From Trametes villosa (taxonomy: Eukaryota > Basidiomycota > Agaricomycetes > Polyporales > Polyporaceae): a stretch of 64,000 nt of DNA. How positions within the stretch are numbered: the first letter of the stretch is position 1; every line of letters begins with the position of its first letter. Positions 55,238 to 64,000 of this stretch are shown in pieces. Position numbers and translations under genes: made by a program. The notes under the pieces are model-generated. The model was not told the origin of the DNA and ran no database searches. It saw nothing but the letters and a program-made list of their open reading frames with translations. The DNA lies in assembly GCA_002964805.2 (NCBI GenBank), contig PUDQ02000001.1, positions 806,001 to 870,000 on the forward strand, written 5' to 3'.

Positions 55238-56272
55238 ATGTCTTCCGCCACATCCTCACCATCTCGCATCCCCGACGACTTCATCCTCGACGTCCATGAG
55301 CTCGCCGCCATCGTTCTCAACGCGCACGCGCTCACAGAGCCTCTCTTTCCCTACGCACAACTTCTCGAGGTGAACCGCGGCGACGCGCCACTCTCGACGT
55401 TCCCTGAACACTTCCTCCATTCCTCCTGGCATGAGAGCGCGGTCCTGGGCAGGAAGCGCGTTGCGTATGTTCTCCAGGCGAACTCATCGGCGAAGGAGCG
55501 GACGGCGATCGACTCTTTCGCCTCGCCAGAGGGCGTAAGGACCACCACCGGCCGGGAACTTACCCGTCGTGAACTCGAGGATGTGTACTGGCGTTGCAAG
55601 GGCTACAACAACGGGTATCTCCTTGCGTACGTTGCCCAGCAAGTCTTCGACAGTCTGCCCCCGACGACCAAGCTCCGCGTGCGCACCTCCACTAAACACG
55701 AACTGCTCTGCAAGCCATCCGAGGTGGCCGTCGCCGAGATCGACATCTGCCCCAAGGAGGCGTGCCTCATCGTAGTCAAGGAGCCGCGCCCCGACCTCGG
55801 GCCTTCCAAGGTCGACATGGTGCAGCACCTCTCCGGGTTCACCGACAGCTTACCCTGGGTGTTCCTCCTGCTCGGTGAAGCCCAGTCCACCGACATGGAG
55901 GCTGACCCGCGTGTCGTGCTCGATCTCGTCCTCCCGCAGATCGGCGGCCGCGGCGGAGGCGGAGAACCATTCGCGCTCGAGCGGGCGATCGTCTACCACG
56001 AGAAGGTGCTCGCGAAGGCCGCGGACGAGTTCGAGCGGTACGATCTGTCGGGCAAGATTCGAATCGCGGAGGAGGACATCCGCCGGCGCGGAGACGCTCT
56101 CGTCGAAGTCGTCTTGGACCGCATCGCGCGGATAGCCGCGGGCGAGGACCGCTTCTGCCGGTATTGCGGGAAGGTCGGGGTGGAGACGCGCTGCTCGAAG
56201 TGCAAGAAGGCGTATTTCTGCGCGCCGTGTCAGACACTTGGGTGGAAGTATCACAAGGTGTGGTGCTCGTGA
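55238..56272 (+). CDS. MYND zinc-finger protein, tandem copy 1
   Basis: This intronless gene encodes 344 aa. The C-terminal MYND finger (about 303-343) reads CRYCGKVGVETRCSKC then CAPC...HKVWC, giving the CxxC-CxxC-CxxC-HxxxC order of MYND zinc binding. The N-terminal ~290 residues match copy 2, with shared blocks HELAAIVLNAHA, TRRELEDVYWRCKG and VVLDLVLPQIGGRG. I recognise no enzyme motif there and no SET domain. MYND fingers usually mediate protein binding. Molecular role unknown. Confidence 0.8.
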   Translation: MSSATSSPSRIPDDFILDVHELAAIVLNAHALTEPLFPYAQLLEVNRGDAPLSTFPEHFLHSSWHESAVLGRKRVAYVLQANSSAKERTAIDSFASPEGVRTTTGRELTRRELEDVYWRCKGYNNGYLLAYVAQQVFDSLPPTTKLRVRTSTKHELLCKPSEVAVAEIDICPKEACLIVVKEPRPDLGPSKVDMVQHLSGFTDSLPWVFLLLGEAQSTDMEADPRVVLDLVLPQIGGRGGGGEPFALERAIVYHEKVLAKAADEFERYDLSGKIRIAEEDIRRRGDALVEVVLDRIARIAAGEDRFCRYCGKVGVETRCSKCKKAYFCAPCQTLGWKYHKVWCS

Positions 56273-56531
56273 GTTGTATCCCATGTGTTGTACAGTACTT
56301 CAGAAATGACCATTCCTTGCATTAACCTCTCGCGGATGTTCTTCAGCCCCTAGGAATTCCGTAACTGTGCGATCGAAACGGAAGGAATGGGGGCCGCTTT
56401 TTCACGCATGTCGATCCGCTGCCCTTTTCCCTCCTGCTTTCACAGCCACGAGATGGGCGCAAGACCCAGGGTGGCCTTAAATCCTTCAATCTAGGCCCCT
56501 AAATCGCTCGTCGACTTCATCTCATCCCACC

Positions 56532-57554
56532 ATGCCACTGCAAGACACCGCGGCCCCAGCTGGCCCGGTCATCGACGCGCACGACCTTGCAGCCATCATT
56601 CTCCATGCACATGCCACTGTCGCTGGAGCGCCGTTCGCTCACTCGAAGTTGCTCGAAGTCAGCAGGGACGGCGCTCCCTTCCACAAGCTCAACGACTACG
56701 AAGCACCCGGGGGATGGTTCACTCCCGGAGGACCTCCTAGAAAGGTCGCATATGCCCTTTACGACCCCTCCGATGCAGGCGCAGGCACGAACACAACCGT
56801 CGATACGTTCTCCTCCCCGATAGGCGTAGCGACTGCGAACGCCCGACAGCTCACACGCAAGGAGCTCGAGGACATCTACTGGCGCTGCAAAGACCTCTAC
56901 CAGAGTTCTCAGCTTGTCTACATGGCCCAGTGCGCGTTCGACCTCCTCACCGCGTCGACCACACGGGTACGAGCCCGCACGAGCACCGGGTACGAGCTGG
57001 TCTTCGATCCCAAGGACCTCCGGGTCGGGAACGCGACCATCACCCCGCGCGAGGCGTTAGTGGTCCTACACATCAACGACGCCGACGGCCGGACCGTGAG
57101 CGACTCGGGCTTCGACGGCCCCATCCCGTGGCCCTACCTCGTACTCGGGGACGCCGCAGACCTCGACCGCTGCGTCGTGCTTGACCTGGCGCTGCCCCAA
57201 ATCGGCGGGCGTGGCCTGGGCGGCGAGCTCTTCGCACTCGAGCGCCACGACGTCTACCAGACCCGCGTCCTCCCCAAGTACGCGCAGGTGCACCACGTCA
57301 AACCCGACCTCACCTGCGGCATCAGGCTGTTTTTGGCCACGGACGAGCAGCGCGAACGCGCTGGAGCGCTCACAGACGCCATCGCGGCGAGGCTCGGCGA
57401 GCTTGGGCCTGGGGATAACCAGTTCTGCCGGTATTGTGGGGAGCCTGGGATCATCACGCGCTGTGGGGTGTGCAAGACGGCGTACTTCTGCGAGCCGTGC
57501 CACAGACCGGGGTGGAAGTACCATAAAGTGTGGTGCACTCCGTTTAGGTACTAG
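56532..57554 (+). CDS. MYND zinc-finger protein, tandem copy 2
   Basis: This intronless gene encodes 340 aa, head-to-tail 259 bp after copy 1. Shared blocks include HDLAAIILHAHA, TRKELEDIYWRCKD and VVLDLALPQIGGRG. The C-terminal MYND finger (about 298-336) reads CRYCGEPGIITRCGVC then CEPCHRPGWKYHKVWC. All eight zinc ligands are present. Divergence is substantial, so the duplication is not very recent. A TTAAATCC-type AT-rich patch lies about 55 bp before the ATG. Confidence 0.8.
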   Translation: MPLQDTAAPAGPVIDAHDLAAIILHAHATVAGAPFAHSKLLEVSRDGAPFHKLNDYEAPGGWFTPGGPPRKVAYALYDPSDAGAGTNTTVDTFSSPIGVATANARQLTRKELEDIYWRCKDLYQSSQLVYMAQCAFDLLTASTTRVRARTSTGYELVFDPKDLRVGNATITPREALVVLHINDADGRTVSDSGFDGPIPWPYLVLGDAADLDRCVVLDLALPQIGGRGLGGELFALERHDVYQTRVLPKYAQVHHVKPDLTCGIRLFLATDEQRERAGALTDAIAARLGELGPGDNQFCRYCGEPGIITRCGVCKTAYFCEPCHRPGWKYHKVWCTPFRY

Positions 57555-57751
57555 GTCTGGATAATCTACGCGTGTTGTAGCGCGGTCAGGCGCGTAGTCC
57601 AAAATCTGGGATCTGTATACTGTATTGCATAGTATTCCTATCATCGACCGTGTCAGCCTCGTCTTTCCATGGGGTCCGCAGAGATGTAATACGCACTGTC
57701 GATAGCATTGCGAGCAGTCGGGTATAGAATGTGTGCGCTCTAATGCCTGGT

Positions 57752-59170
57752 CTACTGGCCGCTCTTCAGATTGAGCCCCGGCAAGCTGAACATCTACGTC
57801 ACCAAGATCAAAACCATCAGCATCGTCAAGAGACTGCGACGCCGGAGACCCACTCACCTCGAAGATCATCTCGGCGGGAACACCCCACCCGCGTACGCCC
57901 TGCAGCTGGTTGACGAGCTGTGTGCCGATGACAACGCCCACGACCGCGCCGCTCTCCTCATCCACGATCGGGCCTCCGCTCGAGCCCGGCGTCGGCGGCG
58001 GGTCGAAGTGCAGGTGTGCGAGCGCGTCGTACGTCCCAGGCTGTACGCATAACTACAATTAGCCAATGCTACACATCCTGAACACTAGAGATAGCACTGA
58101 CCTCAGCTTCGCGCCCGGCGAAGTCGCGGTACCCTAGCACGGTACCACGCGCCCACTTGCGCCATGTCCCGCCGACCCAGGGTGTCCAGCCGTCTGCGTC
58201 GCGCTCTCCTGGGGGCGGCCTGTCCGCAACGAGGTGCGCACGGATGGGCGTGCCCGCCTGCACGGGGTACGGATTTACGGGGAGCGTCCGGAGCGGCGCG
58301 GTGGACGGTGCGAGGCGCACAGAGAGCAACAGGAGGTCGCCGCGGTGCATCGCGGAGAGCACAGACGCGACGGGGTGGAAGACGGGCGCGGTAGGTGGAC
58401 CGGTGATCACGAATGAACCCGAGATGTGGTCGCCGGGGCGCACGGCGGGGCTCGGGAGGCCTGCACGCAGCAGCGGGTCATGGCGAATCTGCAAGTGAAG
58501 GCGGGCTGTAAGCTCTAGTTCGGCGCACGAGGACAAGTAAGGGCTATGGGGAACTACGCACCTCCTCAAGTGTGTGCGCACAAGTAACGAGCACGGCCTC
58601 ACCTGCGGGCGCGCCGGGCGCGTGCACCGCGAACGCCGAGCTGTACGCGACCCTATGCCCCGCGCCCGCGCGGTCCTGCACGACGTGCACCACGGTCGCG
58701 AGCGCGCCATCCGCGCTGCACACCGCCGCCTCCGAGCGCTCCCCCTCGATGTCCGCGAACTGCGCGCGGCGCTCCGGGCCCGGGCGCGCCTCGTATGGGA
58801 GCGCGAAGGGGAGGACGTGCCCCGCGCGCTGCATGTACTGCTCGACGAGCTCCGGCAGCGACGGGGGCGGCGCGCGGGAGGCGGCGGCGGCGCGAAGCGA
58901 GGCGAGAATGTGCGCGTCGAAGGGCTTGAGGGACTGGTGCGGTGGGGAAGAGGGCGGGGGGTTAGTGCCGGGCGCGCTCGTCGAGGGGGGTGGGGACGGA
59001 GGCGGGGGTGCGGGAGGGGAGGGCGGCTGGCCGAGAAAGGTGGTCGAGCCAACCTGAGCGTAGAGTCTGACGGGGCCCGCCCTTGACCGCGACGCGCGGG
59101 CGATGCGGGTAGCGTTGCGCGGACGCACGGCGGCGTTGAGGAGGGGTGTGGGGGAGTATCGCGCGGCCAT
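57752..59170 (-). CDS. Trypsin-fold serine protease
   Basis: Four exons (58562-59170, 58102-58488, 57858-58040, 57752-57793) encode 406 aa. The N terminus is Arg-rich and could target mitochondria (MAARYSPTPLLNAAVRPRN). A Pro-rich linker follows. The catalytic triad is readable: His in VTCAHTLEE, Asp in HRGDLLLLSV, and Ser in TPGSSGGPIVDEESG. The chymotrypsin-like fold is inferred from the triad order and spacing. GWGVPAEMIFE matches the trypsin-like C-terminal strand. No PDZ domain is seen, unlike HtrA. A 14-codon last exon ends the gene. Substrate unknown. Confidence 0.8.
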
Positions 59171-59570
59171 GGTACTCTGGAAAGCTCAGATCTTAGAGCT
59201 GGCGCAGCAGCGAGGATGGCATTCGACAGCAGTGGGTGTACAAGCCTAAAAGGCCTTGTCGGACGAGCATGAGCATGCCAGCCACCACCAAGATCGGATG
59301 CTCGTCCGACCACAGCTCCGACCCTCGCTACGCTGCTGCTGCTAATGACGTCATTCTCAAAGATATGCTCTTTCCCGCTATGCACGTCTACTCGTGTTGT
59401 ACACCTGACGTTGCAAATGCAATGAGTATTTGCACGAAGTACGCATCTATTTCCCACTGTGCACAGCGCCGTTGGGGTTTGCAAGAAAGCAGCGTGTTGG
59501 ATAGCAAATGGCCCATGAAGACCATACGTCGACATGCCAATATACACCCTCATCGGACCCCATGTCCACG
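59171..59570. promoter_or_regulatory. Protease promoter and aminotransferase 3' flank
   Basis: A 400-bp gap. AT content is higher than in the flanking genes. No gene seen. Confidence 0.35.
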
Positions 59571-61365
59571 TTAATCTACGACAACGCTCCAGGGGTGCGC
59601 GATCTGACCCGTCTGGATGCCCGTGAGGTGCTTCCACAGCGGCCGCGACACGGGGCCCATGCCATCCGGACCCGTCGGGATGTGCACGTCCTTGCCCAAG
59701 TACCCGATCCTGTCCACCGGGCTGATCACCGCCGCAGTACCTGCACACATCATACCCGTCAGCTCCCCATACGCAAACTGCATGCATTCGAGAGAGTTAG
59801 CAAGGGCACGCACCGGCACCGAAGACCTCCGCGAGGGAGCCGTTCTCCGCGGCGGCCTTGACCTCGGCCATCGTCACGGGCCGCTCGGAGACGACGAGCT
59901 TGTCCGTGAGCTCGGGCACCTGGATCTTCCCCGCGCGGTGCTCGCGCGCGAGCCCGAGCACGGAGTCGCGCGTGACGCCGGGCAGGATGAGGCCGTCCAG
60001 CGGGGGCGTCACGAGCTCGTATGCTGCATGAAAACGTTCCTAGAGTCAGTGGGGCGCAATTGAGTGTGGGTAAAGGGCAGACGCACATCCGTCCGGCTTC
60101 TTGAACACGACGAACGCGTTCATCGTCCCGACCTGCAACACAGCAAACGCGATTCAGTTCAGTGGCTGTCCTCGTCCTCGTCGTACACATTCGGCCCGCG
60201 CACCTCGGTGATGTAGTGCTCGGGGCCGTGCAGCCACAGGTTCTGCACGTAGCCCTTCTCGGCCGCAGCCTTTTGCGCGGCGACGCCCGCGGCGTAGTTC
60301 GCGCCGAGCTTGTACGCGCCGATGCCGCCGGGGGACGCGCGCGTGTACTCGGTCGTGCCGTACAGCGCGACGGGCTTGAAGCCCTGCGGGTAGTACGGGC
60401 CGACGGGACTGCAGATGACGAAAAGCAGGGCCTGCTTGGGCGGCGCGATTCCGAGCGCGGGTTGTGTGCCGACTGGTAGGCAGGGTGAGCATACAGACGA
60501 GCGCGTGGTTTTGAAAGAGGGGCGTACTCATTGTCGGGCGGATGTAGAGACTGTATCCTGGCTGGTCCGGGATCCAGTGCTTGTCTAGGCGGACGAGCTC
60601 TTTCAGAAGCTCAACCATGGCCTCTCCGTTGAACGTCTGCATGGACGGCGGTGTTACACATAGTACGCTCGGGCGCTTTGTGAGATTACGTACGGGCATC
60701 GCTACGCGCTGTGCGGTAGTGTTCATGCGCTTCATGTTCATGTCCGGGCGGAACATCGTGACCTTGCCATTCGTATCCCGGTACGCCTTCAGACCCTCGA
60801 ACAGACAGTGCGCGTAGTGGAAGACGGTCGCGCTCGGGTCGATGGATAGCGGCGCATCTATATTTCTCTCAGTTCAACAGTTCATTCGGGGTGAGAGAAG
60901 GCAGGGTACGCACAAGGCTGGATCTTCGGTGTACCCCATCCCTCAAGGATATGCCATGGCACGGTCAACATGTGATCCGTCTGGAGTCACGCACACAGCT
61001 CATTCAGCATCACGTCGGCCTATCCTTTTGGGGTGCGAACGGACTCACGAAGGTGTGACCAAAAACGAGGCTGGAGGGGGGCGGCGGCCGCTTCGGCTGC
61101 TGGGTGCGCGTAATCTCGACGAGCGAGGGCTGGGTGCACGACGGTCGGAACAGGCCCTTCTCCACCATAGGAAGCAGCGCGCGAAGGGGGTACGCACCTC
61201 GATGTCCGGGAGCTGGACCCGCTCGCCCGTCATGGGGTCCTGGGTGGCCGCGGCGCTGTAGCGCGCATTGGCGAGCTTGAGAACGCCGCTGGCGTGCGAG
61301 GGGCCTGCGCGGAGGGCAGTACGCCGCGAGGACGCGAGGCGAAGGGAGCGAATGGTCGTCGACAT
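59571..61365 (-). CDS. BAT1: Branched-chain amino acid aminotransferase
   Basis: This PLP enzyme interconverts leucine, isoleucine and valine with their 2-oxo acids. Nine exons (61198-61365, 61049-61114, 60914-60980, 60694-60857, 60528-60636, 60204-60472, 60087-60132, 59814-60023, 59571-59740) encode 422 aa. The N terminus [20 protein letters not shown] looks like a mitochondrial presequence. Family blocks are [49 protein letters not shown] and [14 protein letters not shown], in which the Lys is the Schiff-base lysine. [18 protein letters not shown] and the C-terminal [10 protein letters not shown] follow. Several blocks cross introns and read correctly only after splicing, which supports the model. 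Confidence 0.94.
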
Positions 61366-62151
61366 GGTTGGAGTGCCGCTGCAGGAGTGTCGGGATGCGA
61401 CTTATACGCCAAGCGGGTGACTCGAGGACGATGACTTGGTGGGCGGAGGACAGGACAGGAGGGAGCTGTATGCCGTATTCGGCAGACGCCCGCCCGGAGT
61501 TTCGGGTTACGCGCCGGAGCGCTGGAGGACTCGGACTCTTGCGAGCTGTGCTACTTCATTCTATAGGCCACGCGCAGCACGAGCGGTGGAAAACGAGTAC
61601 TACTAGTAGATTCAGCGCTCGAGCGCAAAAGACGAACGTTTGCGATCGACATCGACAAACACGGCAAGGAAGACCTGGAAGGGGAATCAGTGAGACGTTC
61701 TGTCACAGACGCGGGGTGTCACAGCAGGTAAAGTGTGACGACCCCACCGCGACGCGCCGAACGCGTCGTTATCGATGGCGGTCGCCCCTAGTAGTAGCCC
61801 CTGCACGCTGCGGGAGCAGAAGCCGGGGAGGGTCGGACGGGGTATGTGCGATTGTATGCGCGCCGTGGCTGCGGCGTGCGTGAGAGAGCGCGAACAGAAG
61901 AAGGAGGCCGGACGGGGAGGTCGATAGGACGCGGCCGCGCAGTGTGTGGGATGCCGGTCGGAGGGGAATCGGTCGGTGATAGGCTCTTCGCACGGTCATG
62001 CTCTCCCGGACCGGCGGTGTGACAAAGACGTCAGCGCTGAGCAGAGCTTACATATCTCATCGACATCACCTCTCCCCAACCCTTCAGATCGCTATCCTCT
62101 TCCTCCCTCACCACCACCATCCCCCTCCCTCCCCCATCTAATCCTCACCAA
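61366..62151. promoter_or_regulatory. Divergent promoter, BCAT and 6PGDH genes
   Basis: A 786-bp gap between divergent starts. A CT-rich stretch directly precedes the 6PGDH ATG, as is common for strongly expressed fungal genes. No other gene. Confidence 0.4.
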
Positions 62152-64000
62152 TGGCTGCACCCGTGTACGTACCGCACATCCTAGCTCTTTGCGCCGTTTG
62201 GAGTGATTGACATGCGTTGCAGCGGCGATATTGGCCTCATCGGTCTGGCCGTCATGGTAATCACCCGTCGTGCCATTATACAGACATTCGATTAACCGCC
62301 TGTGTGTGCTAGGGCCAAAACCTGATCCTTAACATGAACGACAAGGGCTTCACCGTTGTCGCGTACAACCGTACGACCAGCAAGGTCGACGCCTTCCTCG
62401 CGAACGAGGCCAAGGGTGCGCCCACAACCATCATCTAGCCGAGATGCTAGCCGCTCAATCTCTCTCATCTCAGGCACCAAGGTCGTCGGCGCGCACTCCA
62501 TCCAGGAGCTCGTCGCCAAGCTCAAGCGCCCCCGCAAGATCATCCTCCTCGTCAAGGCCGGCCCTGCCGTCGACCAGTTCATCGAGCAGCTCACCCCCCA
62601 CCTCGAGGCCGGCGACATCATCATCGACGGTGGTAACTCCCACTACCCCGACTCCATCCGCCGCACCAAGGAGCTCGAGGCCAAGGGCCTCCTCTTCGTC
62701 GGCTCTGGTGTCTCCGGTGGTGAGGAGGGTGCCCGCTACGGCCCCTCGCTCATGCCCGGTGGTTCGACCGCGGCGTGGCCCGCTATCAAGGAAATCTTCC
62801 AGTCGACGGCTGCGCAGGTCAACGGCGAGCCCTGCTGCGACTGGGTCGGCGAGACCGGTGCCGGCCACTACGTGAAGATGGTCCACAACGGTGAGAGCGT
62901 TCTCACGTCGATGGCCCCCGACGCGCGATTGATCAGAGATGCGCACAAGGTATCGAGTACGGCGACATGCAGCTGATCGCGGAGGCGTACGATATCCTCA
63001 AGCGCGGCCTCGGCCTGAGCGAGAGCGAGATCGCGGACATCTTCAACACCTGGAACAAGGGTGTCCTCGACTCCTTCCTCATTGAGATCACCGCGAACAT
63101 CCTCAAGTTCAACGACGACGATGGTGTTCCTCTGGTCACGAAGATCCTCGACCAGGCTGGCCAGAAGGGTACCGGCAAGTGGACCGCTATTGCTGCGCTC
63201 GACGCTGGCATGCCCGGTGCGTGAAGATGATATCCGCAGATGTACCGTCATAAGCTCATTTCTCACCAGTCACCCTCATCGGCGAGGCTGTCTTCGCTCG
63301 TTGCTTGTCCGGTCTCAAGGAGGAGCGTGTCCGCGCTTCCAAGCAGATCGCCGGCCCCCAAAAGGAGCCCTTCAAGGGCGACAAGAAGCAGTTCATCGAC
63401 GACCTCGAGCAGGCCCTCTACGCGTCGAAGATCATCTCGTACACCCAGGGCTTCATGCTCATGCGCGAGACCGCGAAGGAGCTCAACTGGAACCTGAACT
63501 ACGCCGGCATCGCGCGCATGTGGCGCGGCGGCTGCATCATCAAGTCCGTCTTCCTCGGCGACATCACGTCGGCGTACCAGAAGAACGGGAACCTCGAGTC
63601 GCTGCTCTTCGACGACTTCTTCAACAAGGCCGTCCACAAGGCGCAGCCCGGCTGGCGCCGCATCAACGCGCAGGCCGTCCTCTGGGGTATCCCTACGCCC
63701 GCGTTCAGCACTGCGCTCGCGTTCTTCGACGGCTACCGCAGCGAGGTCGTCCCCGCTAACCTCCTCCAGGCCCAGGTCAGTAACGCTGGACTCATCTTCG
63801 TGGGATTGCGTGCTAACGTCTGCCTGTTATAGCGTGACTACTTCGGTGCCCACACCTTCAAGGTCGTCCCCGGCAAGGAGAACGCCAAGCTCAAGCTCGG
63901 CGAGGACATCCGTAAGTCTCATGTCTTTGAGCTCACTTCTACCGTGGCTCACCTGTACTGTTCTGCGCAGACGTCAACTGGACCGGTCGTGGCGGCAACG
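62152..64000 (+). CDS. GND1: 6-phosphogluconate dehydrogenase, decarboxylating (partial)
   Basis: This enzyme oxidises 6-phosphogluconate to ribulose-5-phosphate with NADP+, step three of the oxidative pentose phosphate pathway. Exons are 62152-62165, 62223-62256, 62313-62415, 62474-62890, 62950-63216, 63270-63775, 63833-63911 and 63971 onward; the gene runs off the window edge, so the C terminus is missing. The nucleotide-binding start is [71 protein letters not shown] and the catalytic-lysine block [20 protein letters not shown] follow. The all-helical domain shows [12 protein letters not shown]. The first exon is only 14 nt. Confidence 0.95.

Noticed and set aside
58069..59787. 572-codon open frame on the minus strand over the protease gene
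   Set aside because: It contains real protease exon 2 but reads exon 1 in the wrong frame and runs through the promoter. The spliced four-exon model explains the triad.
1..64000. CRISPR arrays, operons, ribosome binding sites or bacterial features
   Set aside because: The window is eukaryotic nuclear DNA with spliceosomal introns throughout. No regularly spaced repeat array was seen.

Overview
The window looks like gene-dense nuclear DNA of a filamentous basidiomycete, most likely an Agaricomycete of the polypore type. Three things suggest this. Genes are GC-rich and closely packed on both strands. Most introns are only 45-70 nt, with GTRNGT donors, CTNA-type branch sites and YAG acceptors. 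The proteins include Ind1, Mph1, a Bdf1-like BET protein, GH27, LysM and expanded RBR/IBR and MYND families. Gene models were built by hand: exons were joined at visible splice sites and checked for frame continuity. Family names come from motif recognition, not from searches.

Layout. 0-18.9 kb holds mostly housekeeping genes: a small conserved protein (-), a WDR70-like WD40 protein (+), a BET bromodomain protein (+), a G-patch/C2H2 protein (-), the Mph1/FANCM helicase (+), the Ind1/NUBPL Fe-S ATPase (-), a secreted LysM protein (+) and GINS subunit Psf1 (-). 19.4-26.3 kb is a head-to-tail array on the minus strand: two RBR-type E3 ligase genes and one paralogue that keeps the shared N-terminal leader but has lost the RBR. 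27.3-29.3 kb is a secreted GH27 alpha-galactosidase. 29.98-31.51 kb is a 1.5-kb non-autonomous hAT-like transposon with terminal inverted repeats and a perfect 8-bp target-site duplication. 32.7-49.5 kb carries two single-pass membrane proteins of unknown role, an RBM26/27-like RNA-binding protein, a PXA-domain membrane protein, 6-phosphogluconolactonase, an FHIT-like hydrolase and an unknown Pro/Ser-rich protein. Two inverted copies of a ~285-bp gene-fragment repeat lie at 39.4 and 45.1 kb.

50.0-53.9 kb holds two more RBR E3 genes from a second subfamily with an extra C-terminal CxxC exon. They are followed by an unknown Pro-rich protein and a tandem pair of MYND-finger genes (55.2-57.6 kb). 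57.7-64 kb has a trypsin-fold serine protease (-), a branched-chain aminotransferase (-) and 6-phosphogluconate dehydrogenase (+), which runs off the right edge.

Functional links. Genome-maintenance factors (Mph1, Psf1, WDR70) and chromatin/RNA factors (BET protein, RBM26-like) dominate the left half and centre. Two consecutive enzymes of the oxidative pentose phosphate pathway, 6PGL and 6PGDH, lie 16 kb apart. The accessory signal is the local expansion of RBR-leader genes (five members) and MYND genes (two members), together with one transposon and a dispersed gene-fragment repeat.
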